From Serinicoccus chungangensis (lineage in GTDB: Bacteria; Actinomycetota; Actinomycetes; Actinomycetales; Dermatophilaceae): a stretch of DNA of 64,000 nt. A model generated the notes under the pieces. That model had not been told where the DNA came from. It was given only the letters and a program-made list of their open reading frames with translations, and ran no database searches. Below are positions 29,701-38,446 of the stretch, piece after piece. A program made the translations under genes and the position numbers. Each line of letters opens with the position of its first letter. Position 1 is the first letter of the stretch. The stretch lies in NCBI RefSeq assembly GCF_001483745.1, contig NZ_LQBL01000022.1, positions 1-64,000 on the forward strand, given 5' to 3'.

Positions 29701-30644
29701 CCAGCATCGACGAGACCGACGCGAGCGACCTCAACTACCCGAGCATCTCGATCGGTGACCTGGGTGGGGCGCAGACCGTCACCCGCACGGTGACCGACGC
29801 GACGGGCGACGGTGGCACGTTCACCGCCGAGGTCGAGGCGCCCCCGGGCGTCGACGTGGTCGTCGAGCCCTCCACGGTCACCGTGGAGCCCGGTGGCACG
29901 GCGACCTTCACGGTCTCCTTCACCACCGCGGGTGCGACCCTGGACGAGTGGACCTTCGGGTCGCTCACCTGGACCGGGCCCGGCGCCGACGTGACCAGCC
30001 CGCTGGCGATCCAGCCGGTGGCGATGGGCGCGCCGGAGGAGATCCGCGGCGACACCACCGAGGGCTCGGCGACCTTCGAGGTCACCCCGGGCTTCACCGG
30101 TGAGCTCACCTCGGTGCCGCACGGCCTCGTGGCCTCGGACGTCACCGACGTCGAGGTCACCTCGGACGGCCCCAGCGGTGGCGCGGGTATCGCGGACGCG
30201 GTCGTGCCGGTCACGGTGCCCGAGGGCACCACGGGCATCCGGGTCGAGGTCGTGGAGTCGGAGTGGGCCCCGGACGGGCTCGACCTCGACCTCTACCTCG
30301 CGACCGCCGACGGCACCGTCATCGGCCAGTCGGCCGCCGGCGGCTCGGACGAGTCGGTCACCGTGGTGGCGCCCGCCCCGGGCGACTACCTCGTCGCGAT
30401 CGACTACTGGGACGGCGCCGCGGGTGACACCGCCAACGGTCCGCTGCACGTCTTCACGCCGTCCGCGGACGAGGGCAACATGTCGGTCACGCCGTCCCCG
30501 GTGACGGTGGTCGCCGGCACGCCGCTGGACCTGACCGCCGCCTGGACCGGGCTGGAGGCCGCCACCCGCTACATGGGTGCGATCGGCTACAGCGACGGCA
30601 CCGAGGAGGTCGCCTACACCCTGGTCTCGGTCAACACGCCGTGA
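26706..30644 (+). CDS. Secreted S8 subtilase with three inserted cell-wall-binding repeats
   Basis: A 1312-residue secreted serine protease. In order: signal peptide (about 1-35, ending near PAAWA), I9-type propeptide (about 37-145), peptidase S8 domain with Asp186 in IIDTGFW and His256 in GHGSHVGGT, then a break at about 400. Three CWB2 repeats follow (about 403-718; RISGTNRYDTA, RVAGADRYETA and RLSGTNRYGTS). Next is a PA-like domain (about 720-850), and only then the catalytic Ser900 in SGTSMSAPH. A fibronectin-type Fn3-like stretch and a pre-peptidase-like C-terminal domain complete it. CWB2 repeats attach proteins non-covalently to wall polymers. No LPXTG motif. GTG start with AAAGGA upstream. 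Confidence 0.93.
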   Translation: MHQPSARRRTRLLALAGAGAVVAPLALVAPAAWANPEITVNEDGTYIVMLADSSLAAYEGGVSGIPATKPAEGEKLSTTSAAAEEYTAYLDRQQNAVLDSVGLDRADTVYTYSTTFNGFTAELTGSQVSALRKDPNVAAVWEDEIRTTDTVTTPDYLGLTGEDGVWNTQFGGDADAGAGMVVGIIDTGFWPENPSFAALPGDPAAPEGWQGECVEGEDADPDGNVTCNSKVIGARYYPEGNNTAFDFQSPRDTDGHGSHVGGTSAGNVGVPMDFMGDDLGVGSGMAPAAHLAFYKALWATEDGGGSGTTGGLVAAIDDAVADGVDVINYSVSGSSQFVVTPDELAFFDAADAGVFVSTSAGNSGDTIGESSVAHNSPWTMTVAASTHDRTNSAEVELGDGPPVDRISGTNRYDTAAQIAAAYPEGVDTVYIATGNQFADALSGAAAASQGLVPAAGLDQPAVTPDGSPAPVLLTKVDEIPGATMDALESIDPDNIVVLGGEVAVSDDVVEELEGYGTVTRVAGADRYETAALVALQYGEVDHVYVATGQDEAFPDALSGSALAGSEGVPVLLTKTDMVPSAVSDALAAMGDPEIHVIGGEVAVSEDVYEDLGASARLSGTNRYGTSVAVAEQFGFSDENPAPVVHTATGRDYPDALAGSALAGYQGVPVMLSRPDGVPEVVLDGMVALAPESAVILGGEGALNEDVQLQIEALFGEDATYAGISAGDGVGPAPLVNSVDIPAAGATAADAELCLPGSLDAAEAADHIVICTRGTNARTEKSETVEAAGGVGMILANNNDGESLNGDFHSVPSIHVNGTAGDAIKEYEASDPDPMATISASGEGPEITYPEMAGFSSYGPATAGGGDLLKPDITAPGVDVIAAVSPAGSGGANFNSLSGTSMSAPHIAGLAALMMQDNPEWGPMGVKSAMMTTADPTNTEGELITYAGAPASPLHYGSGEVEPGAAYDTPLVYDSGAEDWLAYACAIGQLQLVGGAAYCASIDETDASDLNYPSISIGDLGGAQTVTRTVTDATGDGGTFTAEVEAPPGVDVVVEPSTVTVEPGGTATFTVSFTTAGATLDEWTFGSLTWTGPGADVTSPLAIQPVAMGAPEEIRGDTTEGSATFEVTPGFTGELTSVPHGLVASDVTDVEVTSDGPSGGAGIADAVVPVTVPEGTTGIRVEVVESEWAPDGLDLDLYLATADGTVIGQSAAGGSDESVTVVAPAPGDYLVAIDYWDGAAGDTANGPLHVFTPSADEGNMSVTPSPVTVVAGTPLDLTAAWTGLEAATRYMGAIGYSDGTEEVAYTLVSVNTP

Positions 30645-30684
30645 CCCACGGGCGGGCGGGCTGAGGCCCACCCACCCTGAGCAC

Positions 30685-30718
30685 CGGGCCCGTCCCCTCT
30701 CCGGAGGGGACGGGCCCG
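30685..30718. terminator. Terminator of the subtilase gene
   Basis: A perfect 15-bp inverted repeat (30685-30699 and 30704-30718) with a TCCG loop, 41 bp after the subtilase stop codon. A strong GC stem of this kind is the usual actinobacterial intrinsic terminator. Confidence 0.85.
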
Positions 30719-30762
30719 ACGCATACCCTCCCCCCTCCCCCTCCCTCCGCTCCCCTTCCCCT

Positions 30763-30828
30763 GCACCGAACGCGCGGCCAGACGACACCGGACGCGCCCT
30801 CAGCCCGCACAGGACGCGCGGTCAGCGC
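30763..30828 (+). repeat. 22-bp repeat array C (three units)
   Basis: Three units of the GCACCGGACGCG family with core starts at 30768, 30790 and 30812, an exact 22-bp step. Same orientation as array A. Together with array D it forms an inverted pair with only about 100 bp of unremarkable sequence between. Confidence 0.85.
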
Positions 30829-30927
30829 AGGGCAAGGCCACAGCGTCTATCGGCGGCGCGATGAGTCCGGCACCTCCCCCTCACGTGACTGGCATGGGCC
30901 GACCGCACGCGCGGTGCAGGCTTACGA

Positions 30928-31007
30928 CACGTCCGGTTCAACCTAACCAGGCGTCTGGTTCAACCTGACTACGCGTCTGGTTCAACCTGACTACGCGTCC
31001 GGTGCGA
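30928..31007 (-). repeat. 22-bp repeat array D (four units)
   Basis: CGT cores at 30930, 30952, 30974 and 30996, again exactly 22 bp apart, in the opposite orientation to array C. The units read CGCGTCTGGTTCAACCTGACTA, and the last returns to CGCGTCCGGTGCG as in array B. This is the same family in a second locus. The rest of the gap to 31105 holds nothing I can name. Confidence 0.85.
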
Positions 31008-31105
31008 GATGGGCGGCGGGGAGGAGGACCCGGAGAGACCACGCCGCCGTCGCGCACGCTGCGGACGAGCAGGGTCAGGTGCCGCGCGCTGCCTCCGCAG
31101 CAGGG

Positions 31106-32932
31106 TCAGGTGGTCTGCGCGCGGACGTGCGCGATGGCGTCGGCGGCCCGGACCAGGCCCAGGTGGCTGAACGCCTGCGGGTAGTTGCCGAGCATGCGGC
31201 GCGAGGCCGGGTCGTACTCCTCGGCCAGCAGGTCCAAAGGCTGCCCCGCGTCGACGCAGGCCTGCATGAGCGCCTCCGCCTGCTCGACCCGGCCGCTGCG
31301 GGCATACTGCTCCACCAGCCAGAAGGTGCAGATGAAGAAGGTCGCCTCCCCGCCCTCCAGGCCGTCCATGTTGTCCGACTCGTGCATGCGGTAGCGGTGC
31401 AGGAAACCGGCGTCGTCGACGAGGTCCTCCTCGAGCCGCCGCACGGTGGCCAGCATGCGGGGGTCGTCGTAGTCGCAGAAGCCCGTGTGCGGGATCTGCA
31501 GCAAGGACGCGTCCACCTCGTCGTTGGCGTAGGTCTGGCGGAAGGCGCCGTCCGGGCCGACCCCGCGCTCCTCGATCTCGGTCCGCATCCGGTCGCGCAG
31601 CTCGCGCCAGTGGTCCACGTCGCCGGGCAGCCCGCACTCCTCCGCCGCGCGCACCCCCTGGTCGAAGGCCGCCCAGATCATCACCCGGCCGTGGGTGAAG
31701 AAGTGCTTGTCCCCGCGCATCTCCCAGATGCCGTGGTCGGGCTCCGAGAGCCGCTCGGCCTGGGTCTCCAGCATCATCCGCTGGATGCCCCAGCTGTACC
31801 GGTTCTCGTCGATGCCGCTGTCGCGCAGGTCCGCCAGCGCGAGCATGACCTCGCCGATGACGTCCGCCTGGTACTGGTCGGCCGCACCGTTGCCGATGCG
31901 GACGGGGCGGGACCCGGCATACCCGCGCAGGTGCGGCAGCTCGCGCTCGGTGAGGTCTCGTTCACCGCCCAGGCCATACATGATGCGCAGCTGATTGGAG
32001 TGGCCCGCGATCGCGCGCAGCAGCCAGTCCCGCCAGGCCTCGGCCCCGCCGTCCAGGCCGTGGCTCAGCATCGCCTGGAGGGTGAGCGCTGAGTCCCGCA
32101 GCCAGGTGTAGCGGTAGTCCCAGTTGCGCTCACCGCCCGGGTCCTCCGGCAGCGACGTCGTGGCGGCGGCGACGATGCCGCCGGTGTCGGCGTGGGTGAG
32201 CGCGCGCAGCACGGTCAGGCTCCGGGTGATCTGGCGGGCCCACGGCCCCTCCGCCTGGATGCGCTCGCTCCAGGCCCGCCAGTCGTCGACGGTCTCCTGC
32301 AGCAGCGCCTTGGGGTCGATGAGGGAGGGGAGGGGTCGCCACGACTCCTGCCCGGTGAGCACCCAGCACAGCTCGTCCCCCTCCGCCAGCCGGTGCCGCC
32401 CCCGGTGGGCGTCCTCCTCGGGGACGGGCTCGGGCAGCGGACCGTGCAGGACCAGCCGGGAGGGGCCGCCGACGGCGGTGAGGACCTCCTCGCCGCCGTC
32501 CTCCTCGACGCGCGTCCGGTGCACCCACGGGCGCAGGGTCGCGTAGTCGAAGCGCATGATGAGCTCGTGCTCCACCTCGACGACGCCGGAGGTGCACCGC
32601 ACCTGCCGCACGATGTCGGAACGGCCGTCCCCCGGCGGCATGAAGGTGATCACCTCGGCGGTGCCCTCCGGGCCGCGCCAGACGGTGCGGAAGACGAAGG
32701 TGCCCTCCACGTAGTCGCGTGACTCCACCTCGCCCTCGACGACCCGGACCAGCCACCGGCCGTCCTGCTCGGTCCCGAGCAGGGAGGCGAAGACGGACGG
32801 CGAGTCGAAGCGCGGCAGGCACAACCAGTCGACGCTGCCCTCCGGCGAGATGAGCGCGGCGGTGCGCATGTCGCCGACGACGGCGTAGTGGCCGATGGGG
32901 ACGTCAGCGGTCGGCTCGGTGGCGGCAGGCAT
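31106..32932 (-). CDS. Glycoside hydrolase family 15 enzyme (trehalase/glucoamylase type)
   Basis: A 608-residue protein from the ATG at 32932 (the longer frame has no support). An N-terminal beta-sandwich domain (IGHYAVVGDMRTAALISPEGSVDWLCLPRFDSPSVF, split here) precedes the (alpha/alpha)6 barrel with RNWDYRYTWLRDSALTL and IPHTGFCDYDDPRML. GH15 members of this layout in actinobacteria include trehalases (Rv2402-like) as well as glucoamylases, so trehalose or a maltodextrin is the likely substrate. There is no signal peptide. It belongs with the other alpha-glucan and trehalose genes of the window. Confidence 0.85.
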   Translation of the reverse strand: MPAATEPTADVPIGHYAVVGDMRTAALISPEGSVDWLCLPRFDSPSVFASLLGTEQDGRWLVRVVEGEVESRDYVEGTFVFRTVWRGPEGTAEVITFMPPGDGRSDIVRQVRCTSGVVEVEHELIMRFDYATLRPWVHRTRVEEDGGEEVLTAVGGPSRLVLHGPLPEPVPEEDAHRGRHRLAEGDELCWVLTGQESWRPLPSLIDPKALLQETVDDWRAWSERIQAEGPWARQITRSLTVLRALTHADTGGIVAAATTSLPEDPGGERNWDYRYTWLRDSALTLQAMLSHGLDGGAEAWRDWLLRAIAGHSNQLRIMYGLGGERDLTERELPHLRGYAGSRPVRIGNGAADQYQADVIGEVMLALADLRDSGIDENRYSWGIQRMMLETQAERLSEPDHGIWEMRGDKHFFTHGRVMIWAAFDQGVRAAEECGLPGDVDHWRELRDRMRTEIEERGVGPDGAFRQTYANDEVDASLLQIPHTGFCDYDDPRMLATVRRLEEDLVDDAGFLHRYRMHESDNMDGLEGGEATFFICTFWLVEQYARSGRVEQAEALMQACVDAGQPLDLLAEEYDPASRRMLGNYPQAFSHLGLVRAADAIAHVRAQTT

Positions 32933-33076
32933 ACCCGGAAGTCTGTCAGGTGGGACACCGGCCGCCCCGGCCGGCACCGACAGGCACACACATGGCAGCC
33001 ACAGGTCCACGGTGCACCATGGTGGGGCGGCGGCTCCGTGGCGCCGCCTGGCGCGACGGACGAGAGGATCACCGGT

Positions 33077-33268
33077 ATGTGGTGGAACGACCTGCTGTGG
33101 GGGATGTGGAACGGGCTCACCGCCTGGGTGGTGCTCATCGCCCACGTCTTCGGGGCCTGGGAGCAGTTCCCCTTCTACAACACGGACCGCGCGGGCAACT
33201 GGTACGACCTGGGCTTCCTGCTCGGCGCCGGCTCGCCCCTGCTCGGCCTGCTCGGTCGACGCGGCTGA
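33077..33268 (+). CDS. Small membrane protein
   Basis: A 63-residue hydrophobic protein with two probable membrane segments (LTAWVVLIAHVFGAW and DLGFLLGAGSPLLGLL) and an aromatic N-terminus (MWWNDLLWGMWN). ATG at 33077 follows GAGAGG. It is convergent with the pseudouridine synthase gene. The family is unknown to me by function, but the well-formed start and codon bias support a real gene. Confidence 0.7.
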   Translation: MWWNDLLWGMWNGLTAWVVLIAHVFGAWEQFPFYNTDRAGNWYDLGFLLGAGSPLLGLLGRRG

Positions 33269-33276
33269 GCGAGGGC

Positions 33277-34263
33277 TCAGGCCCCGGTGGCCCCCTCCGT
33301 CCGGTCGGACGGCCCCTCGGTGGCGGGCGCCCCGAGGATCGGGAGCGTGCGCCGCGAGGTGACCACCCGCTCCTCGCCGCTCACCGGGTCACGGAAGCGG
33401 ACCTGCCGGGCGAGCAGCTGCAGCGGGGAGCCGAAGTCCGTGGGGTCGACCTCGCGCACCTCCGGGTAGAGCGGGTCGTTGACGATCGGGACGCCCAAAC
33501 CGGCGAGGTGCACGCGCAGCTGGTGGGTGCGTCCGGTGGTGGGGGTGAGGCGGTAGCGCCCGAGCCCCTCCCGCTCCCCGACGAGCTCGACCCGGGTGCG
33601 CGCGTTGGGCGTCCCGGGCACCACGCGAGCCGTGAGATCACCCCGCGCCTTGACGATCCGGTCCACGACCGTGGTGGGCAGCACGAGGTCAGGACGCACC
33701 GGCGCGACCGCCTCGTAGGTCTTGGACAGCCCGCCCTCCTGCACCATCGTCTGGTAGGCACCCCGCGCGGCCCGGCGGGTGGTGAGCAGGAGCACCCCGC
33801 TCGTCAGCCGGTCCAGCCGGTGGGCCGGGGCGAGCTCGGGCAGGTCGAGGGCCCGCCGCAGCCGGACGAGCACCGTCTGCGCCACGTGCCCACCACGCGG
33901 TGCGGTCGCGAGGAAGGGCGGCTTGTCCACGACGAGGAGCCCGGTGTCCTCGTCGTGGAGCAGCACGTCCACCTCGAAGGGCACCGGCACCTCGACCGGG
34001 AGGTCGCGGTAGAGGTACACCACACTCCCCGGACGGTATGCCGTCGCCGCCGTCACCGTGCTGCCGTCGCCGAGGGCGATCTCACCCTCGGTGAGCCGTC
34101 GGCCGATCCCCACCGGGTCGCCGGTCACGTGGACGAGGAAGTCGACGACGCGGCCCCAGGGCCGGCCCCCGGGGTCGGTCGCCCCGACCGGCATCCGCAC
34201 CCGCGCCGGCCCCAGTCCGTCCCGCGGCGGGAGGGGCGCCTCGGGACGGGGACGACGCGGCAT
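33277..34263 (-). CDS. RluA-family pseudouridine synthase
   Basis: A 328-residue enzyme that isomerises uridine to pseudouridine in RNA. HRLDRLTSGVLL holds the catalytic Asp, and GRTHQLRVHLAGLGVPIVNDPLY is the second family motif. An N-terminal S4-like RNA-binding stretch is present (RVVDFLVHVTGD, LTEGEIAL). ATG at 34263, 5 bp after the ettA stop, with GAGGGGG overlapping that stop, so it is co-transcribed with ettA. The exact rRNA or tRNA target is unknown. Confidence 0.88.
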   Translation of the reverse strand: MPRRPRPEAPLPPRDGLGPARVRMPVGATDPGGRPWGRVVDFLVHVTGDPVGIGRRLTEGEIALGDGSTVTAATAYRPGSVVYLYRDLPVEVPVPFEVDVLLHDEDTGLLVVDKPPFLATAPRGGHVAQTVLVRLRRALDLPELAPAHRLDRLTSGVLLLTTRRAARGAYQTMVQEGGLSKTYEAVAPVRPDLVLPTTVVDRIVKARGDLTARVVPGTPNARTRVELVGEREGLGRYRLTPTTGRTHQLRVHLAGLGVPIVNDPLYPEVREVDPTDFGSPLQLLARQVRFRDPVSGEERVVTSRRTLPILGAPATEGPSDRTEGATGA

Positions 34264-34268
34264 CCCCC

Positions 34269-35951
<1,683 letters not shown>

Positions 35952-36010
35952 GCCGTCAGGGTATCGGGGCGGGCGGGCCGACTCCGAATCTCCGGCCCGC
36001 CGCCCTCGCC

Positions 36011-36631
36011 TCACGCGCTGCGGGCCAGCACCTCGTCGGCCTGCGCGTCGTCGGCCACCACCCCGTCGTCGTCGACCTCGATCTCGAGGTCCGGGCCGGA
36101 GCCCGCCCCGACCGGCGCCGCCTCGTCACCGGCGCGCCGGTGGTCCCCGGCGAGGCCGTCCTCATGGCCGGCCGCGGTCCGCTCCTCGGCGGCATCGACC
36201 AGCCCGCCGGCCAGGGCTCCCGGCGGCGTGGGGTCGTGCTCGTCGAGCCGGTCGCCGTCGTAGCCGACCCGGCCCTTGGTGAACCGGCTGACGCCGCGGG
36301 TGACGTCGTGGCCGATGGTGTCCACGTCGACCACCGCCGTCGTGCCCGCCGCGGTGTCGGTCTTCCAGTCGCGCAGCGACAGGCGGCCGTGCGCCACGAC
36401 CGGGTCCCCCTTGCGGAAGCTCGCGAGCGCGAGGGCACCGATGTGCCGGAAGCACAGCAGGTCGATGAACATCGTGTCCGAGGTGATCCAGCCGCCCTGC
36501 GCCGCGTCGAAGCGGCGCCGGTTGACCGCGATGGGCACGACCGCGAAGTCCTTCCCGCTGGCGGTGCTGGTCTTGCGCTCCGGGTCCCGGGTCAGGTTGC
36601 CGGTCAGGGTGATCGTGGGTTCGTTCATCAT
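36011..36631 (-). CDS. SSB-like single-stranded DNA-binding protein
   Basis: A 206-residue protein with an N-terminal OB fold: TITLTGNLTRDPERK, a GKDFAVVPIAVNRR stretch and FRKGDPVVAHGRLSLRDW. The C-terminal tail is acidic but ends EVLARSA instead of the DDDIPF-type tip that recruits partners to canonical SSB, so this is a paralogue, probably matching mycobacterial Rv2478c. Starts ATG 36631 or 36628 follow AGGAGGGGG. It is 59 bp upstream of ettA. Confidence 0.85.
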   Translation of the reverse strand: MMNEPTITLTGNLTRDPERKTSTASGKDFAVVPIAVNRRRFDAAQGGWITSDTMFIDLLCFRHIGALALASFRKGDPVVAHGRLSLRDWKTDTAAGTTAVVDVDTIGHDVTRGVSRFTKGRVGYDGDRLDEHDPTPPGALAGGLVDAAEERTAAGHEDGLAGDHRRAGDEAAPVGAGSGPDLEIEVDDDGVVADDAQADEVLARSA

Positions 36632-36645
36632 GGTGCGTCCCCCTC

Positions 36646-36690
36646 CTGGACGTGTGGGTGTCCACGGGCTCGTGGACGTGCCTCCAGGAT
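36646..36690. terminator. Hairpin between GTPase and SSB-like genes
   Basis: Core arms GTCCACG (36660-36666) and CGTGGAC (36671-36677), with an outer CCTGGA/TCCAGG pair. On the minus strand it follows the GTPase gene by over 100 bp and precedes the SSB-like start, so it could end the GTPase transcript or structure the leader of the next gene. The rest of 36691-36808 is plain. Confidence 0.45.
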
Positions 36691-36808
36691 GGGCGCCCGG
36701 CCAGGACCGCACCACGGGCCGGGGCGGATCTGTGGACGACGACGGTCGCGCGGCGAGGGTGTGGACAGCGGGCCGAGGAGCGACCCGACGCCGGAGGGAC
36801 CACAGCCC

Positions 36809-38446
36809 TCAGGCCGCCGCCTCCTCCAGCAGCGACCGGGTCTTCGCGTGCCGGTCCAGGACGGTCATGACCGGTTTGCGCACGTGCCGGAAGGACACCT
36901 CGTCGACCGCCTCGTCGAGCGCGTGCTGGACCTGCCGTCGTCGCCGCGCCGCCCCGACCCGCGCCGCCCCTCGCCCCACCAGGGCGAGCAGCAGACCGGC
37001 CCCCGCCCCGCCGACGAGCAGGGCGAGCGGGATCGGCACCGGGCCCCAGGACGGCGCCTCGACCGGCAGCTGCAGCCAGCCGAGCACCACGAGCGTGGCC
37101 AGCCACAGCGCCCCCGCGACGGCGGTGGCGGCGAGCACCAGCTGCAGGCTCCCCAGCACCCCCCACCACAGCGGGGTGCGGGTGCGCAGGGGCACGCCGA
37201 CGACGGCCTGGTCGAGGGCGTCCGAGAGGGTGTCCTCCCCCGGGCTCGCCGCCTCCAGCACGGCGTCGGCCCAGCGCTGGGGCAGGCCCTCGCCCGTGCG
37301 CTCCCCCAGCTGCTGCGTCGCGAGCTGCACGGTGGCGCGCGCCGCCGGGGTCGGCCCCGGCAACGAGGAGCGGCCGAGCACCGACCGCACGTCCGAGGGC
37401 GCGATGCCGGACCGCCCGGCGGTGTCGTCGCCCAGCCGCAGCCGTCGCAGGGGGTCGGGACGCAGACCGGCGAGCCACCGGGTGAAGGGCCAGCCCGTCC
37501 GAGCGTGCGCGCGCCGCCGGTAGTCGTGGTGCACGGCGTCCAGCACCACCGGCACGCCCGCGGCGACGGTGAGGGCCTCGTGCAGCTGCCGGTCCGCCTG
37601 CTCCCCGAACTCCGGGGTCCGCTCCCCCGTGCCGTCGGTGAGCACGCGGGTCGCCGCGGCGCGCAGGTCGGCGGCGAGGCGGGCCTCGGCGGCGTTGCGG
37701 GCCCCGACCACGGCGCCGATGCGTGCGGCCAGCTCCGGCACCCCGTGCTGGGTGCGCGCGGACGTCGTCACGACCTCGTGGTCCCCGGCGCCGTCGGCCT
37801 GCACCAGCCGGCGCAGGTCGGCGGCGACCTGCTCGACCCCGCCCTCCTCGCGGATCCGGTCCACCTGGTTGAGCACCACGAGCATCACCGCGTCGTGGTG
37901 GCGCAGGGGCCGCAGGTAGTCGTCGTGCAGGCGGGCGTCGGCATACTTCTGCGGGTCGGCGACCCAGACGAAGACGTCGGCGCGCTCCAGGATGCGGTCG
38001 GCCTCGACCCGGTGCCGCAGCTCGCGGGAGTCGACGTCGGGAAGGTCCACGAGCACGAGCCCGTCGAGCCCCCCGGTGGCCTCGCCCGGCGCCACGTGGT
38101 GCCGGTGGGCGATGCCGAGCCAGTCCAGCAGCTCCCCCGCGTCCTCGTCGCCCCAGACGGCGGCCGCCGACTCCGCCGTCGTCGGGCGCCGCGGGCTGAT
38201 GGCCGAGACGTCCTCCCCCACCAGCGCGTTGAAGAGGCTGGACTTGCCCGACCCCGTCGCGCCGGCGAGCGCGACCACGGTCCGGCCACCGGCGATGGCC
38301 CACCGCTCGTCGACCCGCCCCAGCACCTCCCGCGCGGCGCCGGTGCTCCCGGGCTCCAGCTGCTCCGCTCCCACGTCCAGCGCCGTGGCCAGCCGCGCCG
38401 AGCGCTGCGGGATGTCCAGCGGGAGCTCCCCGCGCCGGCGGCTCAC
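36809..38446 (-). CDS. Membrane-associated GTPase, second of a pair
   Basis: A 545-residue P-loop GTPase: G1 GATGSGKSS (about 60-68), G3 DLPDVDSR and G4 NQVDRIRE. Two hydrophobic helices near 410-470 (with VLAATAVAGALWLATLVVL and LALLVGGAGAGLLLALVG) place it at the membrane. A C-terminal charged helix follows. The layout resembles dynamin-like or YfjP-type GTPases that remodel or guard membranes. GTG 38446 overlaps the stop of the upstream GTPase gene by 4 bp, so the two are coupled and may form a heteromer. Confidence 0.82.
   Translation of the reverse strand: MSRRRGELPLDIPQRSARLATALDVGAEQLEPGSTGAAREVLGRVDERWAIAGGRTVVALAGATGSGKSSLFNALVGEDVSAISPRRPTTAESAAAVWGDEDAGELLDWLGIAHRHHVAPGEATGGLDGLVLVDLPDVDSRELRHRVEADRILERADVFVWVADPQKYADARLHDDYLRPLRHHDAVMLVVLNQVDRIREEGGVEQVAADLRRLVQADGAGDHEVVTTSARTQHGVPELAARIGAVVGARNAAEARLAADLRAAATRVLTDGTGERTPEFGEQADRQLHEALTVAAGVPVVLDAVHHDYRRRAHARTGWPFTRWLAGLRPDPLRRLRLGDDTAGRSGIAPSDVRSVLGRSSLPGPTPAARATVQLATQQLGERTGEGLPQRWADAVLEAASPGEDTLSDALDQAVVGVPLRTRTPLWWGVLGSLQLVLAATAVAGALWLATLVVLGWLQLPVEAPSWGPVPIPLALLVGGAGAGLLLALVGRGAARVGAARRRRQVQHALDEAVDEVSFRHVRKPVMTVLDRHAKTRSLLEEAAA

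Noticed and set aside
26556-30788. 1410-residue open frame on the minus strand over the subtilase
   Set aside because: Antisense shadow in GC-rich DNA; composition is repetitive and the plus-strand protein has full domain support.
32506-32522. A 22-bp repeat unit inside the GH15 gene (GCGCGTCCGGTGC)
   Set aside because: Single 13-nt coincidence in coding sequence with no 22-bp periodicity.
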